NCBI GenBank assembly: GCA_913047695.1
Contig: CAJWUI010000005.1
Coordinates: 1 to 64,000, forward strand
DNA from: an uncultured Bacteroidota bacterium
GTDB taxonomy: Bacteria; Bacteroidota; Bacteroidia; Flavobacteriales; Flavobacteriaceae
Length of the DNA stretch: 64,000 nt
Direction of reading: 5' to 3'
Part shown: piece after piece, positions 1 through 9,325 of the stretch
Layout of the letters: every line of letters begins with the position of its first letter
How positions within the stretch are numbered: the first letter of the stretch is position 1
The notes under the pieces: generated by a model
Told to the model about the DNA's origin: nothing
Database searches by the model: none
Seen by the model: only the letters and a program-made list of their open reading frames with translations
Translations under genes and position numbers: made by a program

Positions 1-1196
1 ATGATTGGGTTAACATTTCAATTAATGGTAAGAATTATTTGAGAGAGACTAATACGATGCCACAATGGGCTGGATCATGTTGGTATTTTTTAAGATTTAT
101 TGATCCAGATAATAATAATGAGTTTGCAAATAAAGATCTAATTAAATATTGGATGCCAGTCGATCTGTACATTGGAGGTGCAGAACATGCCGTTCTTCAT
201 TTGTTGTATGCACGGTTTTGGCATAAAGTTCTATTTGACTTAGATTATGTCAGCACTAATGAACCATTTAAAAAGCTTGTTAATCAAGGAATGATTTTAG
301 GGAATAGTGCTTTTGCCCATAGAATCAAAAACACTAACGATTTCATTTCATTTGACATGATTAAGGACGAGAAGACACAAAAAATTCATGTTGACATATC
401 CTTTGTCGATGAAAAAAATAAATTAAATATTGAGAAATTAAAACAAAACAATCCTGAATTTAATGATGTGAATTTTATAAAAGGTGAGTCATTTTATGTT
501 TCAAGAGATATTGAAAAAATGTCAAAATCAAAATTCAACGTAGTTAATCCCGATGAAATATGTGAGCAATATGGCGCTGATACCTTGCGAATGTATGAAA
601 TCTTTCTCGGCCCAATTGAACAAGCCAAACCATGGAATACTTCCGGTATATCTGGAGTTCACAGCTTTTTAAAAAAATATTGGCGTCTATTCTATAGAAA
701 CGATGAATGGATAGTTTCGGAAATAGAGCCTAATAAAAATGAATTAAAAATTCTACATAGCACAATTAAAAAAATAGCTAATGATATTGAAAAATTTTCT
801 TTTAATACATGTGTAAGTGCTCTTATGATTTGTGTAAATGAATTAACTAATTTAAATTGTAAGAGCAGAGAAATATTATCATCACTAACCCAAATATTAT
901 ATCCATTTGCTCCTCATATAGCTGAGGAAATTTGGGAGAGTTTAGGACACAAAAATACTATTACATATGAGCCTTTTCCAAAAGTAAATGAATCTTATTT
1001 AATTGAAGAAATAAAAAACTATCCAGTATCATTTAATGGTAAATTAAGATTTAATATAAGCCTTTCCTTAAATTTAGATGATTCTGAAATTAAAGAGGCT
1101 GTACTTGGTGATTCTAGAACAGAACGTTTTCTCAAGGGTTCTTCACCTAAAAGATGGGTGATTATTCAAAATAAAATTATTAATATAGTCCATTAA
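1..1196 (+). CDS. leuS: Leucyl-tRNA synthetase, C-terminal part (5' end outside window)
   Basis: The enzyme charges tRNA-Leu with leucine in the cytoplasm. The reading frame is open from base 3, and the family signature ETNTMPQWAGSCWYFLR lies near the left edge, so the gene starts upstream of the window. A KMSKS-type loop (MSKSKFNVVNPDEI) sits near base 518, and the class-Ia anticodon-binding helical domain follows, including the typical PFAPHIAEEIWE stretch. About 397 residues are visible, roughly the last 40 percent of a normal LeuRS. The internal TTG at 39 is not a real start. The next gene is convergent on the other strand. Confidence 0.97.
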   Translation, partial: DWVNISINGKNYLRETNTMPQWAGSCWYFLRFIDPDNNNEFANKDLIKYWMPVDLYIGGAEHAVLHLLYARFWHKVLFDLDYVSTNEPFKKLVNQGMILGNSAFAHRIKNTNDFISFDMIKDEKTQKIHVDISFVDEKNKLNIEKLKQNNPEFNDVNFIKGESFYVSRDIEKMSKSKFNVVNPDEICEQYGADTLRMYEIFLGPIEQAKPWNTSGISGVHSFLKKYWRLFYRNDEWIVSEIEPNKNELKILHSTIKKIANDIEKFSFNTCVSALMICVNELTNLNCKSREILSSLTQILYPFAPHIAEEIWESLGHKNTITYEPFPKVNESYLIEEIKNYPVSFNGKLRFNISLSLNLDDSEIKEAVLGDSRTERFLKGSSPKRWVIIQNKIINIVH

Positions 1197-1237
1197 TAAC
1201 TCACAAATCCATTTTTTTGATAGCCTATTAGATTAAT

Positions 1238-1708
1238 TCAAAAAATTACCTGGTGACTAATCTGTTCTTGTAAAGAGATAAAAGTTTCCGTTCTAGAAAC
1301 CCCCTCAATAGATTGTATGTTTTTATTTAAAAGTTGCATCAAGTGTTCGTTATCTCTACATAATAGTTTTACAAATATGCTCCAGTTTCCAGTTGTATAG
1401 TGACACTCAACAACTTCAGGTATATTTTTAAGTTGTTGTACTGCTTCTGGATTACGTATTGCTTTATCAAGATATATACCAATGAATGCAATTGTATTAA
1501 ATCCTAAAACCTTGGGATTTAAAATTATTTGAGACCCAGATATTACCCGTGTATTTTCAAGTTTTTTTAATCTTTGGTGTATTGCTGCTCCTGAAATGCC
1601 ACACGCTTTCGCTAAAATTTGAATTGGAGTACGAGCCTCCTCTAATAGGTGCTTTATAATAATTTTATCTATTCCATCAAGTAAAGCTTTTTTTTCAACT
1701 AATTTCAT
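1238..1708 (-). CDS. Lrp/AsnC family transcriptional regulator
   Basis: A 156-residue protein of normal Lrp/AsnC length. An N-terminal winged helix-turn-helix (about residues 10-62, with GISGAAIHQRLKKLE as the recognition region) precedes a C-terminal RAM/AsnC effector domain (about 67-145). Family members bind amino acids and form octamers that act as global or local regulators. It converges on leuS with about 40 bases between the stops. The target is not evident from the sequence, and the adjoining genes do not form an obvious amino-acid operon. The family call is firm and the specific regulon is unknown. Confidence 0.9.
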   Translation of the reverse strand: MKLVEKKALLDGIDKIIIKHLLEEARTPIQILAKACGISGAAIHQRLKKLENTRVISGSQIILNPKVLGFNTIAFIGIYLDKAIRNPEAVQQLKNIPEVVECHYTTGNWSIFVKLLCRDNEHLMQLLNKNIQSIEGVSRTETFISLQEQISHQVIF

Positions 1709-1856
1709 TCAGAGTTATGATTTACCTAAATTAAATTTAAAATAAAATTAAATTTTCAACTCAAAATTTAGAAAATAAACCCGAAATAAATTGTTTTTTT
1801 TATTAACATGGCTTCTTTTTAAATTTCAGATAAATTATTATTTTAGGGATCGGGGT

Positions 1857-2603
1857 TTAACCTTTGTTTACTTTTATTACATACTTTTCAATAGCCATTG
1901 TCATTGAGGGTGATTCAGCTGAAGGCGCTTTTATTTGAACCTCAAGTCCAGCATCTTCAGCAGCTTTTATTGTTGTATTACCATAAGCTGCAATTCGGGT
2001 ATTATTTTGCTGAAAGTTTGGAAAATTTTTAAAAAGAGATTCAATACCAGAAGGGCTGAAAAACGCAAGTATATCGTAATAGACATCTCTCAAATCAGAT
2101 AAGTCACTTAATACAGTTCTATATAAGATTGCTCTTTTCCAATTCAACCCTAATTCGTCTAGAAAATCTGGAACTTCGCTTTTAAGTAAATCAGATGTTG
2201 GAAACAAATACTTTTCATTTTCAAATTTTTTAAAAACGGTTTCTAAATCTGTAATTTTACCTTCTCCTACATATACTTTTCTTTTTCTGTAGACTACATA
2301 TTTTTGTAAATAGTAAGCTACAGCTTCAGATAAACAAAAATATTTGGTTGAATCAGTTACAGAATAACGCATTTCTTTGCAAAGACGAAAATAATTATCA
2401 ACGGCATTCCTGCTAGTCAAAATTATATTATCAAAATTTTTGAAATCAATTCTCTGCTGGCGAACCTCCTTTGCGGTAGCTCCCTCAACATGAATAAAAG
2501 GTCTGAAATCAATTGTTAATTTCAGTTTTTCCTTTAGTCGTTTATATGGGGATTTTTCAGAAGACGGTTCTGGTTGGGAAACTAAAATTTTTTTCACTTT
2601 CAT
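1857..2603 (-). CDS. hemD: Uroporphyrinogen-III synthase
   Basis: About 248 residues. HemD closes hydroxymethylbilane into uroporphyrinogen III with inversion of ring D, in tetrapyrrole synthesis. The protein has the Bacteroidota-type signature KILVSQPEP at the N-terminus, then IILTSRNAVDNYF, the stretch SEAVAYYLQKYVVYRKRK, and FFSPSGIESLF near residue 185. I chose the ATG giving MKVKKILVS rather than the ATG two codons upstream, by analogy with the family. It lies 9-15 bases downstream of the DUF4271 gene and is probably cotranscribed with it. The pairing is common in Flavobacteriia. Confidence 0.93.
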   Translation of the reverse strand: MKVKKILVSQPEPSSEKSPYKRLKEKLKLTIDFRPFIHVEGATAKEVRQQRIDFKNFDNIILTSRNAVDNYFRLCKEMRYSVTDSTKYFCLSEAVAYYLQKYVVYRKRKVYVGEGKITDLETVFKKFENEKYLFPTSDLLKSEVPDFLDELGLNWKRAILYRTVLSDLSDLRDVYYDILAFFSPSGIESLFKNFPNFQQNNTRIAAYGNTTIKAAEDAGLEVQIKAPSAESPSMTMAIEKYVIKVNKG

Positions 2604-2617
2604 AATCATCCTTTAAT

Positions 2618-3283
2618 TTAAAATCTAGGCTCCAAAACAATTTTATAAAACCAATACCAAGGAAATATTTTAAAAGTGCAAAGATAAAGAATAAAATAGA
2701 TAACTTCTTTTGCTTCAAATTTAAATATTGAAAAAAAAACTTTAGATTGAGATAAAACCCACATAACTGAAATAATGTTTACTGTAATAAAAAATAAGAA
2801 CGAAGGTATATTATAGTTAAAACCTATAAAAACTATTAAAAAATATGCGAAAGCATATTGTAAATTAATAGTAAAATTTCTAAAAATTAAAGGTTTAATT
2901 TTTTTCCAAACATTATTTCTTCTTGTTAGTAATGTGGCAATAAAATATCGAGTTATTAAAAAAATGATAATCAACAAAAGCAGAGAACAAAAATCAAAAA
3001 AATAAATTTTTTGATTTTTAACTTTTTGTAAATAGAAAACCAATAAAAGGCAAGCTGTATTTGAAATAATTAGCGTTCCAATAATATTATAAGGATTGAG
3101 GTACTGTGTTTCCCTTTCCGAGTTGTGTTTACTCAAGTAAATATCGATTTTTAGGAAATTAAATAACCGAAATGTTCTAATTCGATTTATCTTAATCAAT
3201 AAAAAAGCAAGAAATATATTGCTGATTGAAGCAAAACTTATCCAATCCTGATTTAAATTTAATTTGTAGACTAATTCACCCAT
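2618..3283 (-). CDS. DUF4271 family membrane protein
   Basis: A 221-residue, very hydrophobic protein with about six predicted membrane segments. Conserved features are the YNIIGT region near residue 65, the TRYFIATLLTRR stretch around 110, and an FKIFPWYWFYKIVL-type C-terminus. This is the DUF4271 family, which in Flavobacteriia usually sits directly upstream of hemD, as here. The function is unknown. The link to haem synthesis is only genomic. It starts 85 bases from the divergent mannose synthase gene. Confidence 0.8.
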   Translation of the reverse strand: MGELVYKLNLNQDWISFASISNIFLAFLLIKINRIRTFRLFNFLKIDIYLSKHNSERETQYLNPYNIIGTLIISNTACLLLVFYLQKVKNQKIYFFDFCSLLLLIIIFLITRYFIATLLTRRNNVWKKIKPLIFRNFTINLQYAFAYFLIVFIGFNYNIPSFLFFITVNIISVMWVLSQSKVFFSIFKFEAKEVIYFILYLCTFKIFPWYWFYKIVLEPRF

Positions 3284-3350
3284 CCCTCTAATTTAATTCT
3301 TTTAAAAGATAATTCTATTTATCATTACTATGTCTAAATATAACATTTGC

Positions 3351-3358
3351 TAATTTTG
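3351..3358 (+). promoter_or_regulatory. Candidate -7 promoter element (TAATTTTG)
   Basis: An exact match to the Bacteroidota -7 consensus TAnnTTTG, 10 bases before the ATG of the mannose synthase gene in the divergent 3284-3368 gap. No convincing -33 TTTG is seen at the right distance, so this rests on one element and its position. Confidence 0.4.
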
Positions 3359-3368
3359 CATAGTAAAT

Positions 3369-4088
3369 ATGAAAAAAACTCTAATAATTATTCCTACTTA
3401 CAATGAGATTGAAAATATTTCATCAATTATTGAAGCCATTTTTGATGTGAATTTAAATCTCGATGTTCTTGTTGTCGACGACAATTCGCCAGACGGAACG
3501 TCTAATGTTGTTAAGAATCTAATTATTAAGTACAAGAAAAAATTATTTCTAGAAGAAAGAGATAAAAAAGAAGGTTTAGGCGTAGCGTATGTTCACGGAT
3601 TCAATTGGGCATTAGATCGGAAATATGATTATATTTTTCAAATGGATGCTGATTTATCACATAATCCTATCGAGTTAATAAAAATGAAAGAGCGTCTTGA
3701 GGGCGATGCGGATTTAATTATTGGCTCTCGATACAAAAATGGAGTAAATGTAATTAATTGGCCATTATCTAGGATTTTGTTATCATACATCGCCTCGATT
3801 TATGTTAGATTTATAACATCCATGCCAATCAAGGATCCAACGTCAGGTTTTGTTGGCTATAAAAGGGAGGTACTTAAGGTTATAAGTGTAAATAAAATTA
3901 AGTTTGTTGGTTATGCGTTCCAAATAGAAATGAAATACAAGGCATGGATAAATGGATTTAATTTAATGGAAGAATCCATAATATTTTTAAATAGGACTCG
4001 TGGTAATTCAAAAATGGATAGCAGTATTATTTTAGAAGCTTTTTTTGGAGTTTTATTTCTAAGAGCATTTAAAAAGAAAACTAAATAA
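3369..4088 (+). CDS. Polyprenol monophosphomannose synthase-like GT2
   Basis: A 239-residue family 2 glycosyltransferase of the DPM1 type, which transfers mannose (or another hexose) from a nucleotide sugar to polyprenyl phosphate at the inner membrane face. Visible motifs are IIPTYNE (residues 7-13), DDNSPDGT (37-44) for nucleotide binding, and QMDADLSH (91-98) with the metal-binding DxD. There is no C-terminal membrane domain, as in the soluble DPM1 class. It is followed after one base by dihydroorotase in a compact operon of unrelated functions that recurs in Flavobacteriia. The sugar and acceptor are inferred from the family. Confidence 0.88.
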   Translation: MKKTLIIIPTYNEIENISSIIEAIFDVNLNLDVLVVDDNSPDGTSNVVKNLIIKYKKKLFLEERDKKEGLGVAYVHGFNWALDRKYDYIFQMDADLSHNPIELIKMKERLEGDADLIIGSRYKNGVNVINWPLSRILLSYIASIYVRFITSMPIKDPTSGFVGYKREVLKVISVNKIKFVGYAFQIEMKYKAWINGFNLMEESIIFLNRTRGNSKMDSSIILEAFFGVLFLRAFKKKTK

Positions 4089-4089
4089 A

Positions 4090-5427
4090 GTGGGAATTAT
4101 AAAAATTATAAATGGGAAATTAGTCAACGAAGGACATATTAAGCAGAAAGATATTTTGATCAGTGATGAAAGGATAGAAAAAATTGGTAATTCTATCCAA
4201 ACTCCTAGAAATGCTAAAGTGTTTGATGCTGCAGGAAAATATATAATCCCAGGTCTTATCGATGATCAAGTACATTTCAGGGAGCCAGGGCTTACGCATA
4301 AAGCAACAATAGAGTCAGAATCTAAAGCTGCAATTGCTGGCGGTATTACATCTTTCTTAGAGATGCCTAATACAATTCCAAATACAACGACAATCAAAGA
4401 ATGGGAAATAAAAAATATTATTGCTTCCAAAACATCTTATGCTAACTATGGATTCATGTTTGGAGGTACAAATCATAATTTGGAAGAAATTAAAGCCTTA
4501 GATGAGCAAAAAGTTCCTGCACTAAAACTTTTCTTAGGTTCTTCTACTGGTAATATGTTAATTGATAATGAGAAAGTATTAAAAGAGATTTTTAGTTCAA
4601 CAAATTTGGTAATTGCTGTTCATTGTGAGGACGAAAATACAATTAAAAAAAATCTTGATAAGGCAAAAAAAAAATATGATCAAAATATACCTGTAAGTTA
4701 TCATCCAATAATTCGAAGTGAGGAGGCATGTTTTTTTTCCTCATCAAAAGCTGTCCAGCTAGCAAAAGAAACTGGAGCTCGTTTACATGTATTTCATTTA
4801 TCAACAGCGAAAGAAATTTCTCTTTTTCAAAACGATATCCCATTAGAACAAAAGAAAATAACTTCCGAGGTATGTACCCATCATTTATGGTTTAGTGACG
4901 AAGATTATTTAGAAAAAGGATCCAAAATTAAATGGAATCCAGCTATAAAATCAATAAAGGATCAAGAAGCGCTATGGGATGGATTAAATAAAGATTATAT
5001 TGACGTTTTAGCGACTGATCACGCTCCCCATACACTAGAAGAAAAGTTAGCACCATATCTAAATTCACCTTCTGGAGGACCACTTGTACAACACTCGCTT
5101 TCAGCCCTACTGACTTCTTTCCATAAAAATCGCATATCTTTAGAAAAAATTATCGAAAAAGCATGTCATAATCCTTCTATTCTCTTCGATATTAAAGATA
5201 GAGGTTTTATACGCGAGGGTTTTTTTGCCGATCTTGTAATAATTGATTTAGAAAAAAATTATACTGTAAAAAAGACTAATATTTTATATAAGTGCGGTTG
5301 GTCTCCTTTCGAAAATGAAACTTTTAAGGGAATAGTAGAAAAAACTTTTGTTAATGGTCACTTAGCTTATGATAAAGGAAAAATATCGACGAAAATAGCT
5401 GGAAGAGCTTTAGCTTTTAAAAGATGA
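4090..5427 (+). CDS. pyrC: Dihydroorotase
   Basis: A 445-residue amidohydrolase that interconverts carbamoyl-aspartate and dihydroorotate in pyrimidine synthesis. It starts at GTG, 1 base after the previous stop. Motifs are DDQVHFREPG (from residue 58), the LKLFLGSSTG region carrying the lysine normally carbamylated, VAVHCEDE-type (here IAVHCEDE) and HVFHLSTA metal-ligand strands, and LATDHAPH with the catalytic Asp. In the usual DxHxH motif the first His is Gln60 here. I recall the same Gln in other Bacteroidota sequences, so it is probably a clade feature, not decay. Its last four bases overlap the DUF4296 gene. Confidence 0.92.
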   Translation: MGIIKIINGKLVNEGHIKQKDILISDERIEKIGNSIQTPRNAKVFDAAGKYIIPGLIDDQVHFREPGLTHKATIESESKAAIAGGITSFLEMPNTIPNTTTIKEWEIKNIIASKTSYANYGFMFGGTNHNLEEIKALDEQKVPALKLFLGSSTGNMLIDNEKVLKEIFSSTNLVIAVHCEDENTIKKNLDKAKKKYDQNIPVSYHPIIRSEEACFFSSSKAVQLAKETGARLHVFHLSTAKEISLFQNDIPLEQKKITSEVCTHHLWFSDEDYLEKGSKIKWNPAIKSIKDQEALWDGLNKDYIDVLATDHAPHTLEEKLAPYLNSPSGGPLVQHSLSALLTSFHKNRISLEKIIEKACHNPSILFDIKDRGFIREGFFADLVIIDLEKNYTVKKTNILYKCGWSPFENETFKGIVEKTFVNGHLAYDKGKISTKIAGRALAFKR

Positions 5428-5795
5428 ATCAAACTCTACTAAAAATAAACGTTTCAATTTTTTTTCTACTGTTCATTATATCTTGTCAAGATTCAACTTC
5501 AGCTAGAGTACCTAAAAATTTAATAGATGAAGACATAATGGAAAATATAATTTACGATGCTACAACAATGGATGTTATGAGTACTTTTATTCCAAAAAAT
5601 CAAAGCTTTATTGATATTATGGGCTCACCGTATCTTTTTTTGAAATATGAAATCGACAGTCTTCAACTTGCTGAAAGTCAAGAGTATTATTCAAAGAACC
5701 CTAAAGTCATGAGTAAAATATTCAGAAAAGTGCTAAGAAGAATGGAAAATAGTAAAGACAGTATTGACAGAATTGTTAGAAAAAAAAATAATTAA
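5424..5795 (+). CDS. DUF4296 family lipoprotein
   Basis: A 123-residue protein with an N-terminal hydrophobic segment ending in a lipobox (LFIISC, Cys at about residue 21), so it is probably a lipoprotein. The remainder is polar and alpha-helical, with the MENIIYDATTMDVM core typical of DUF4296. Its ATG overlaps the dihydroorotase stop by four bases (ATGA), which indicates translational coupling. The family is restricted to Bacteroidota and often follows pyrC. Its function is unknown. Confidence 0.82.
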   Translation: MNQTLLKINVSIFFLLFIISCQDSTSARVPKNLIDEDIMENIIYDATTMDVMSTFIPKNQSFIDIMGSPYLFLKYEIDSLQLAESQEYYSKNPKVMSKIFRKVLRRMENSKDSIDRIVRKKNN

Positions 5796-5825
5796 AAACT
5801 CAAAACTTAAGGACCCGGGAACATT

Positions 5826-6788
5826 TTAAAACTTTTTATAATTATAAGATAATAAACGTAAAACTTTTGAACCATCATAATTTTGTTCTGAACAGAGTGT
5901 TTCAATAAGAGCTTTACTCATAAACTTTTTTTTAATGCCCAAATAATTTAATATGGTCTCAATAGTTAATAAAAAGTTTAATATAGATCTAGTTAGAGGC
6001 AAATAAGCCTCTTTTTTTCCAACAGTTAGTTTTAACTTATTTAAAAGTTTTTTTTGTTTTATATTATCGCTCACTAAAATAAAGCGTTCGTTGGTTATGT
6101 TCGAATCCATAAGTAGTAAAAGTATTTTTACAACATCATTTATATCAATGACAGCAATATTTCCTGTTGGATAGAAAATGAAATTACTACGAGCAATCTT
6201 TAGCATTTTTTTCATGCTAGAATTATTGAATTTACCTCCTAAGATTAAGCCTGGATTTACTATAACAACATTTAACCCCTCTTGCGAACCTCTCCAAACT
6301 TCTTTTTCTGCGGCGTATTTTGAGAAAGAATAAAAAGTATAGAGTTTTGTATCATCCCATGAATGATTTTCGTTTATCATTCCAACACTTTTTTTTGGGT
6401 TGATAGATGCTATAGAACTTATATAACAAAGTTTTTTTACTTTATGTTTAATGCAAAGATTTACAACATTTGCGGTTCCTTCAATATTTGTCTTATATAA
6501 TTGATTCTTATCGTAATTTGCTAGAGATACTTTTGCAGCGCAATGATATACGAAATTTACACCTTTCAAGGCATCATCAAGACTTGTGATATCAATAACA
6601 TCAGAATAAATCCAATCAATAGAATTTATATAATTGGAATTTATTTTGAAATATTTACTAAGACAACTTTTAAGGTTTTTTAAATTTTCTTTGCATCTAT
6701 ATGTGACCCTTAATTCAAGGTTCTTTCTGTAAATTTCTAAAATTAAATGAGATCCAACTAAACCTGTACCCCCAATAATCAATACCAT
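5826..6788 (-). CDS. NAD(P)-dependent SDR epimerase/dehydratase
   Basis: A 320-residue extended short-chain dehydrogenase. The N-terminal Rossmann motif is GGTGLVG (about residues 6-12), followed by the VYHCAAKVSL strand, and the catalytic pair is in YSFSKYAAEK (YxxxK). The open frame extends antisense into tyrS, but the ATG at 6788, just before VLIIGGTG, is the natural start. The substrate is unknown; relatives act on nucleotide sugars, sterol-like or dihydroflavonol-type substrates. The gene is divergent from tyrS with a 73-base gap and converges on the DUF4296 gene. Confidence 0.87.
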   Translation of the reverse strand: MVLIIGGTGLVGSHLILEIYRKNLELRVTYRCKENLKNLKSCLSKYFKINSNYINSIDWIYSDVIDITSLDDALKGVNFVYHCAAKVSLANYDKNQLYKTNIEGTANVVNLCIKHKVKKLCYISSIASINPKKSVGMINENHSWDDTKLYTFYSFSKYAAEKEVWRGSQEGLNVVIVNPGLILGGKFNNSSMKKMLKIARSNFIFYPTGNIAVIDINDVVKILLLLMDSNITNERFILVSDNIKQKKLLNKLKLTVGKKEAYLPLTRSILNFLLTIETILNYLGIKKKFMSKALIETLCSEQNYDGSKVLRLLSYNYKKF

Positions 6789-6861
6789 ATTTTTAAAGTT
6801 ACACTTTTTTAATTTTGATTTTTTGTTTATGTAAGAGAAATATATCTTTACCGAAAAACAA

Positions 6862-8160
6862 ATGAAAACAAATTTTGTTGAAGAACTAAAGTGGCGTGGA
6901 TTAGTCCAAGATCTAATCCCAGAAACAGAGACTTTTCTTTTAGATAGTCCTGCTAAGGGGTATATTGGATTTGATCCGACATCAGATTCCCTCCACATTG
7001 GTAGCTTAGTACAAATTATTATTTTGATACATTTCCAAAAAGCTGGGCACTGCCCCATAGTTTTAATTGGAGGAGCTACAGGGATGATTGGGGATCCATC
7101 TGGAAAGTCTGATGAGAGAAATTTGTTAGATTTTGAAATTCTTGAAAAGAATTGCAAGGGTCTTAAAACTCAATTTGAAAAGTTTTTAAATTTTAGCACC
7201 AACATAAAAAATCCTGCTACAATTATAAATAATTACGATTGGATGAAATCATTTTCTTTGATTGACTTTTCTAGAGATATTGGAAAACATTTAACTGTAA
7301 ACTACATGATGGCTAAAGAATCTGTAAAAAAAAGGCTAACAAGTGAATCTAAGGTAGGAATGTCTTTTACAGAATTCACCTATCAATTAATTCAGGGATA
7401 TGATTTTTATCATCTATTTAAAACTATGGATTGTAAACTTCAAATGGGAGGAAGTGATCAATGGGGAAATATTACAACTGGTGCAGAATTGATACGCAGA
7501 AAGGAGGGTTCAAAAGCTTTCGCGATAACATGTCCTTTAATAAAAAAATCTGATGGCTCAAAATTTGGTAAAACAGAGGAAGGCAATGTTTGGTTAGATG
7601 AAACTAAAACTTCTTGTTACAAATTTTATCAATTTTGGTTAAATACTTCGGATGAGGATTCTACAAACTATATCAAGATGTTTACTTTTTTAAGTAAGGC
7701 TGAAATAGAAAAAAAAATAAATGAACATTCTAAACAACCACATTTGAGAATCCTTCAAAAAACAATTGCTAAACAAGTTACAATATTAGTTCATGGTGAA
7801 GAGGCTTTTAATAAGGTGTTAAGTGCATCAGAAATTCTTTTTGGAAATTCCACTGAAAAAAATTTGCAAAACTTAGATTCAAAAACTTTTTTAGAACTTT
7901 TTGAGGGTGTTCCCCAAGTCTTGGTTGAAATGTCACTATTAGTTCATGGTTTGAGTATTGTAAGTGCTCTAGTTTCTCAAACAGGATTTTTAAAGTCAAA
8001 TGGTGAGGCTAGGCGAGCGTTGATAGAGAATGCAATCTCTGTTAATCAAAAAAAAGTCAATATTGATTTTATTTTAGGAGTGGATGATTTGATAGCAGAA
8101 AAATACATACTATTAAGAAAAGGCAAAAAAAACTATTTTATTATCAAAGTTAATTTATGA
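6862..8160 (+). CDS. tyrS: Tyrosyl-tRNA synthetase
   Basis: A 432-residue class-Ic synthetase of bacterial TyrRS length, charging tRNA-Tyr. The HIGH motif is HIGS (residues 45-48), the KMSKS equivalent is KFGKT (234-238), and GGSDQWGNI binds tyrosine. A C-terminal S4-like RNA-binding domain (about 365-430) completes it. The cognate tRNA-Tyr gene is in this window at 42169. The start is an ATG 73 bases from the divergent SDR gene. Confidence 0.97.
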   Translation: MKTNFVEELKWRGLVQDLIPETETFLLDSPAKGYIGFDPTSDSLHIGSLVQIIILIHFQKAGHCPIVLIGGATGMIGDPSGKSDERNLLDFEILEKNCKGLKTQFEKFLNFSTNIKNPATIINNYDWMKSFSLIDFSRDIGKHLTVNYMMAKESVKKRLTSESKVGMSFTEFTYQLIQGYDFYHLFKTMDCKLQMGGSDQWGNITTGAELIRRKEGSKAFAITCPLIKKSDGSKFGKTEEGNVWLDETKTSCYKFYQFWLNTSDEDSTNYIKMFTFLSKAEIEKKINEHSKQPHLRILQKTIAKQVTILVHGEEAFNKVLSASEILFGNSTEKNLQNLDSKTFLELFEGVPQVLVEMSLLVHGLSIVSALVSQTGFLKSNGEARRALIENAISVNQKKVNIDFILGVDDLIAEKYILLRKGKKNYFIIKVNL

Positions 8161-8168
8161 TTTAGAAA

Positions 8169-9152
8169 TTAAATAACTAATAGATTACAACCTCTAATTT
8201 CAGAATTATCGAAACGGCCTAAGACCTCAAAACATCCTTTTTCATTCAGTTTTCCTAGGTCCTGTGTTGCAATAAAACCACATGAGTCGATGTTTGCAAG
8301 ATCAATTATATTTATTGCACCTGTTTTTTTGTTCCCTAGAATCTCAAAAGGATCTTCTATTGAACGAGTATAAACTCTCATCCATGGTGGGCATTTAAAT
8401 AAGCCATCCCCCATAGAATAAGCTTGACTTAATATTTCTGTCATTCCATACTCTGAATGAATATGAGATACACCAAAGGATTTTTTTAGAATATCATGAA
8501 GTTCACTCCTAATAAGTTCTGTGCGCATTCCTTTCATTCCTCCAGTTTCCATCACTATTGTATTTTTTAAATTCCAATTATATTTCTCAGCTCCTTTAAT
8601 TAATGCAAAAGTTACACCAAACAAAATCGTCTTTTGACCTTTATTTTCTAAATGATCTAATTTTCTTCTTAAATGATACCAGTCATCTAGATAAAAATCA
8701 CTTTCTTTTCTTTTGGTTTTTTTTATTAATCTATCAATCATAAAAACTAATGAGGAATTTTCTTGTTCAATATAATTTGGAAGTAAAGCTAGAATCACAT
8801 AATCTTCAATATTTCCGTAAAAATATTCAAACCCTTTTTCAAAACTTCTTATGTAAATATCGATATCATTAATTAAATGTGTAGATCCCTTTTGACTAGT
8901 AGTCCTACTCGATACAAATTTAATATCAGGCTGTTTTCTGGATGAATTAAGATTATGAGTTTTAAAAAAATTAACAGGCAAAAACGGAATTTTCTCTACT
9001 ATGTTGACATCTTTTTTTTTTGTTTTTATTAAGTCACAATATGATCTATATATTTTATTCTCTTCATATTGATATTTAAAAAGCTTTAATGCTTGTTTTT
9101 CGAAAGCAAAATCTGAATTAATCTTATCAAAGTCCAACAAAAGTTTTCTCAC
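8169..9152 (-). CDS. LuxE-like acyl-protein synthetase
   Basis: A 327-residue member of the acyl-protein synthetase (LuxE) branch of the adenylate-forming enzymes. Visible are PFLPVNFFKTHNL near residue 55, a serine/threonine-rich FVSSRTTSQKGSTH loop that matches the ATP-binding P-loop position, METGGMKGMR near 200, SEYGMTEILSQAY near 235 and LGRFDNSEIRGCNLL at the end. LuxE activates fatty acids and hands them to a reductase for bioluminescence. No luxC, luxD or luxAB lies nearby, so that role is not implied. In Bacteroidota such proteins probably acylate a carrier or sugar. It converges on tyrS with 8 bases between them. Confidence 0.75.
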   Translation of the reverse strand: MRKLLLDFDKINSDFAFEKQALKLFKYQYEENKIYRSYCDLIKTKKKDVNIVEKIPFLPVNFFKTHNLNSSRKQPDIKFVSSRTTSQKGSTHLINDIDIYIRSFEKGFEYFYGNIEDYVILALLPNYIEQENSSLVFMIDRLIKKTKRKESDFYLDDWYHLRRKLDHLENKGQKTILFGVTFALIKGAEKYNWNLKNTIVMETGGMKGMRTELIRSELHDILKKSFGVSHIHSEYGMTEILSQAYSMGDGLFKCPPWMRVYTRSIEDPFEILGNKKTGAINIIDLANIDSCGFIATQDLGKLNEKGCFEVLGRFDNSEIRGCNLLVI

Positions 9153-9325
9153 TGTAAATTCAAAGTATTAGAATGGCATTTGTGAGTTAAAATAGCTAAT
9201 TAAACTAAAAACTCTAATTAAAAAAACTAATAATTGATAATTATATGGTTTTTGATATTTAAAATAATAATGCTTTGATAACATATAAAAGATTAAATAA
9301 GTGTTAAATTTATTATTTATAATTG

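Noticed and set aside
6789-7157. N-terminal extension of the SDR gene antisense to tyrS
   Set aside because: The conserved Rossmann start VLIIGGTG follows the ATG at 6788 directly. The upstream part lies antisense to tyrS, with no domain similarity.
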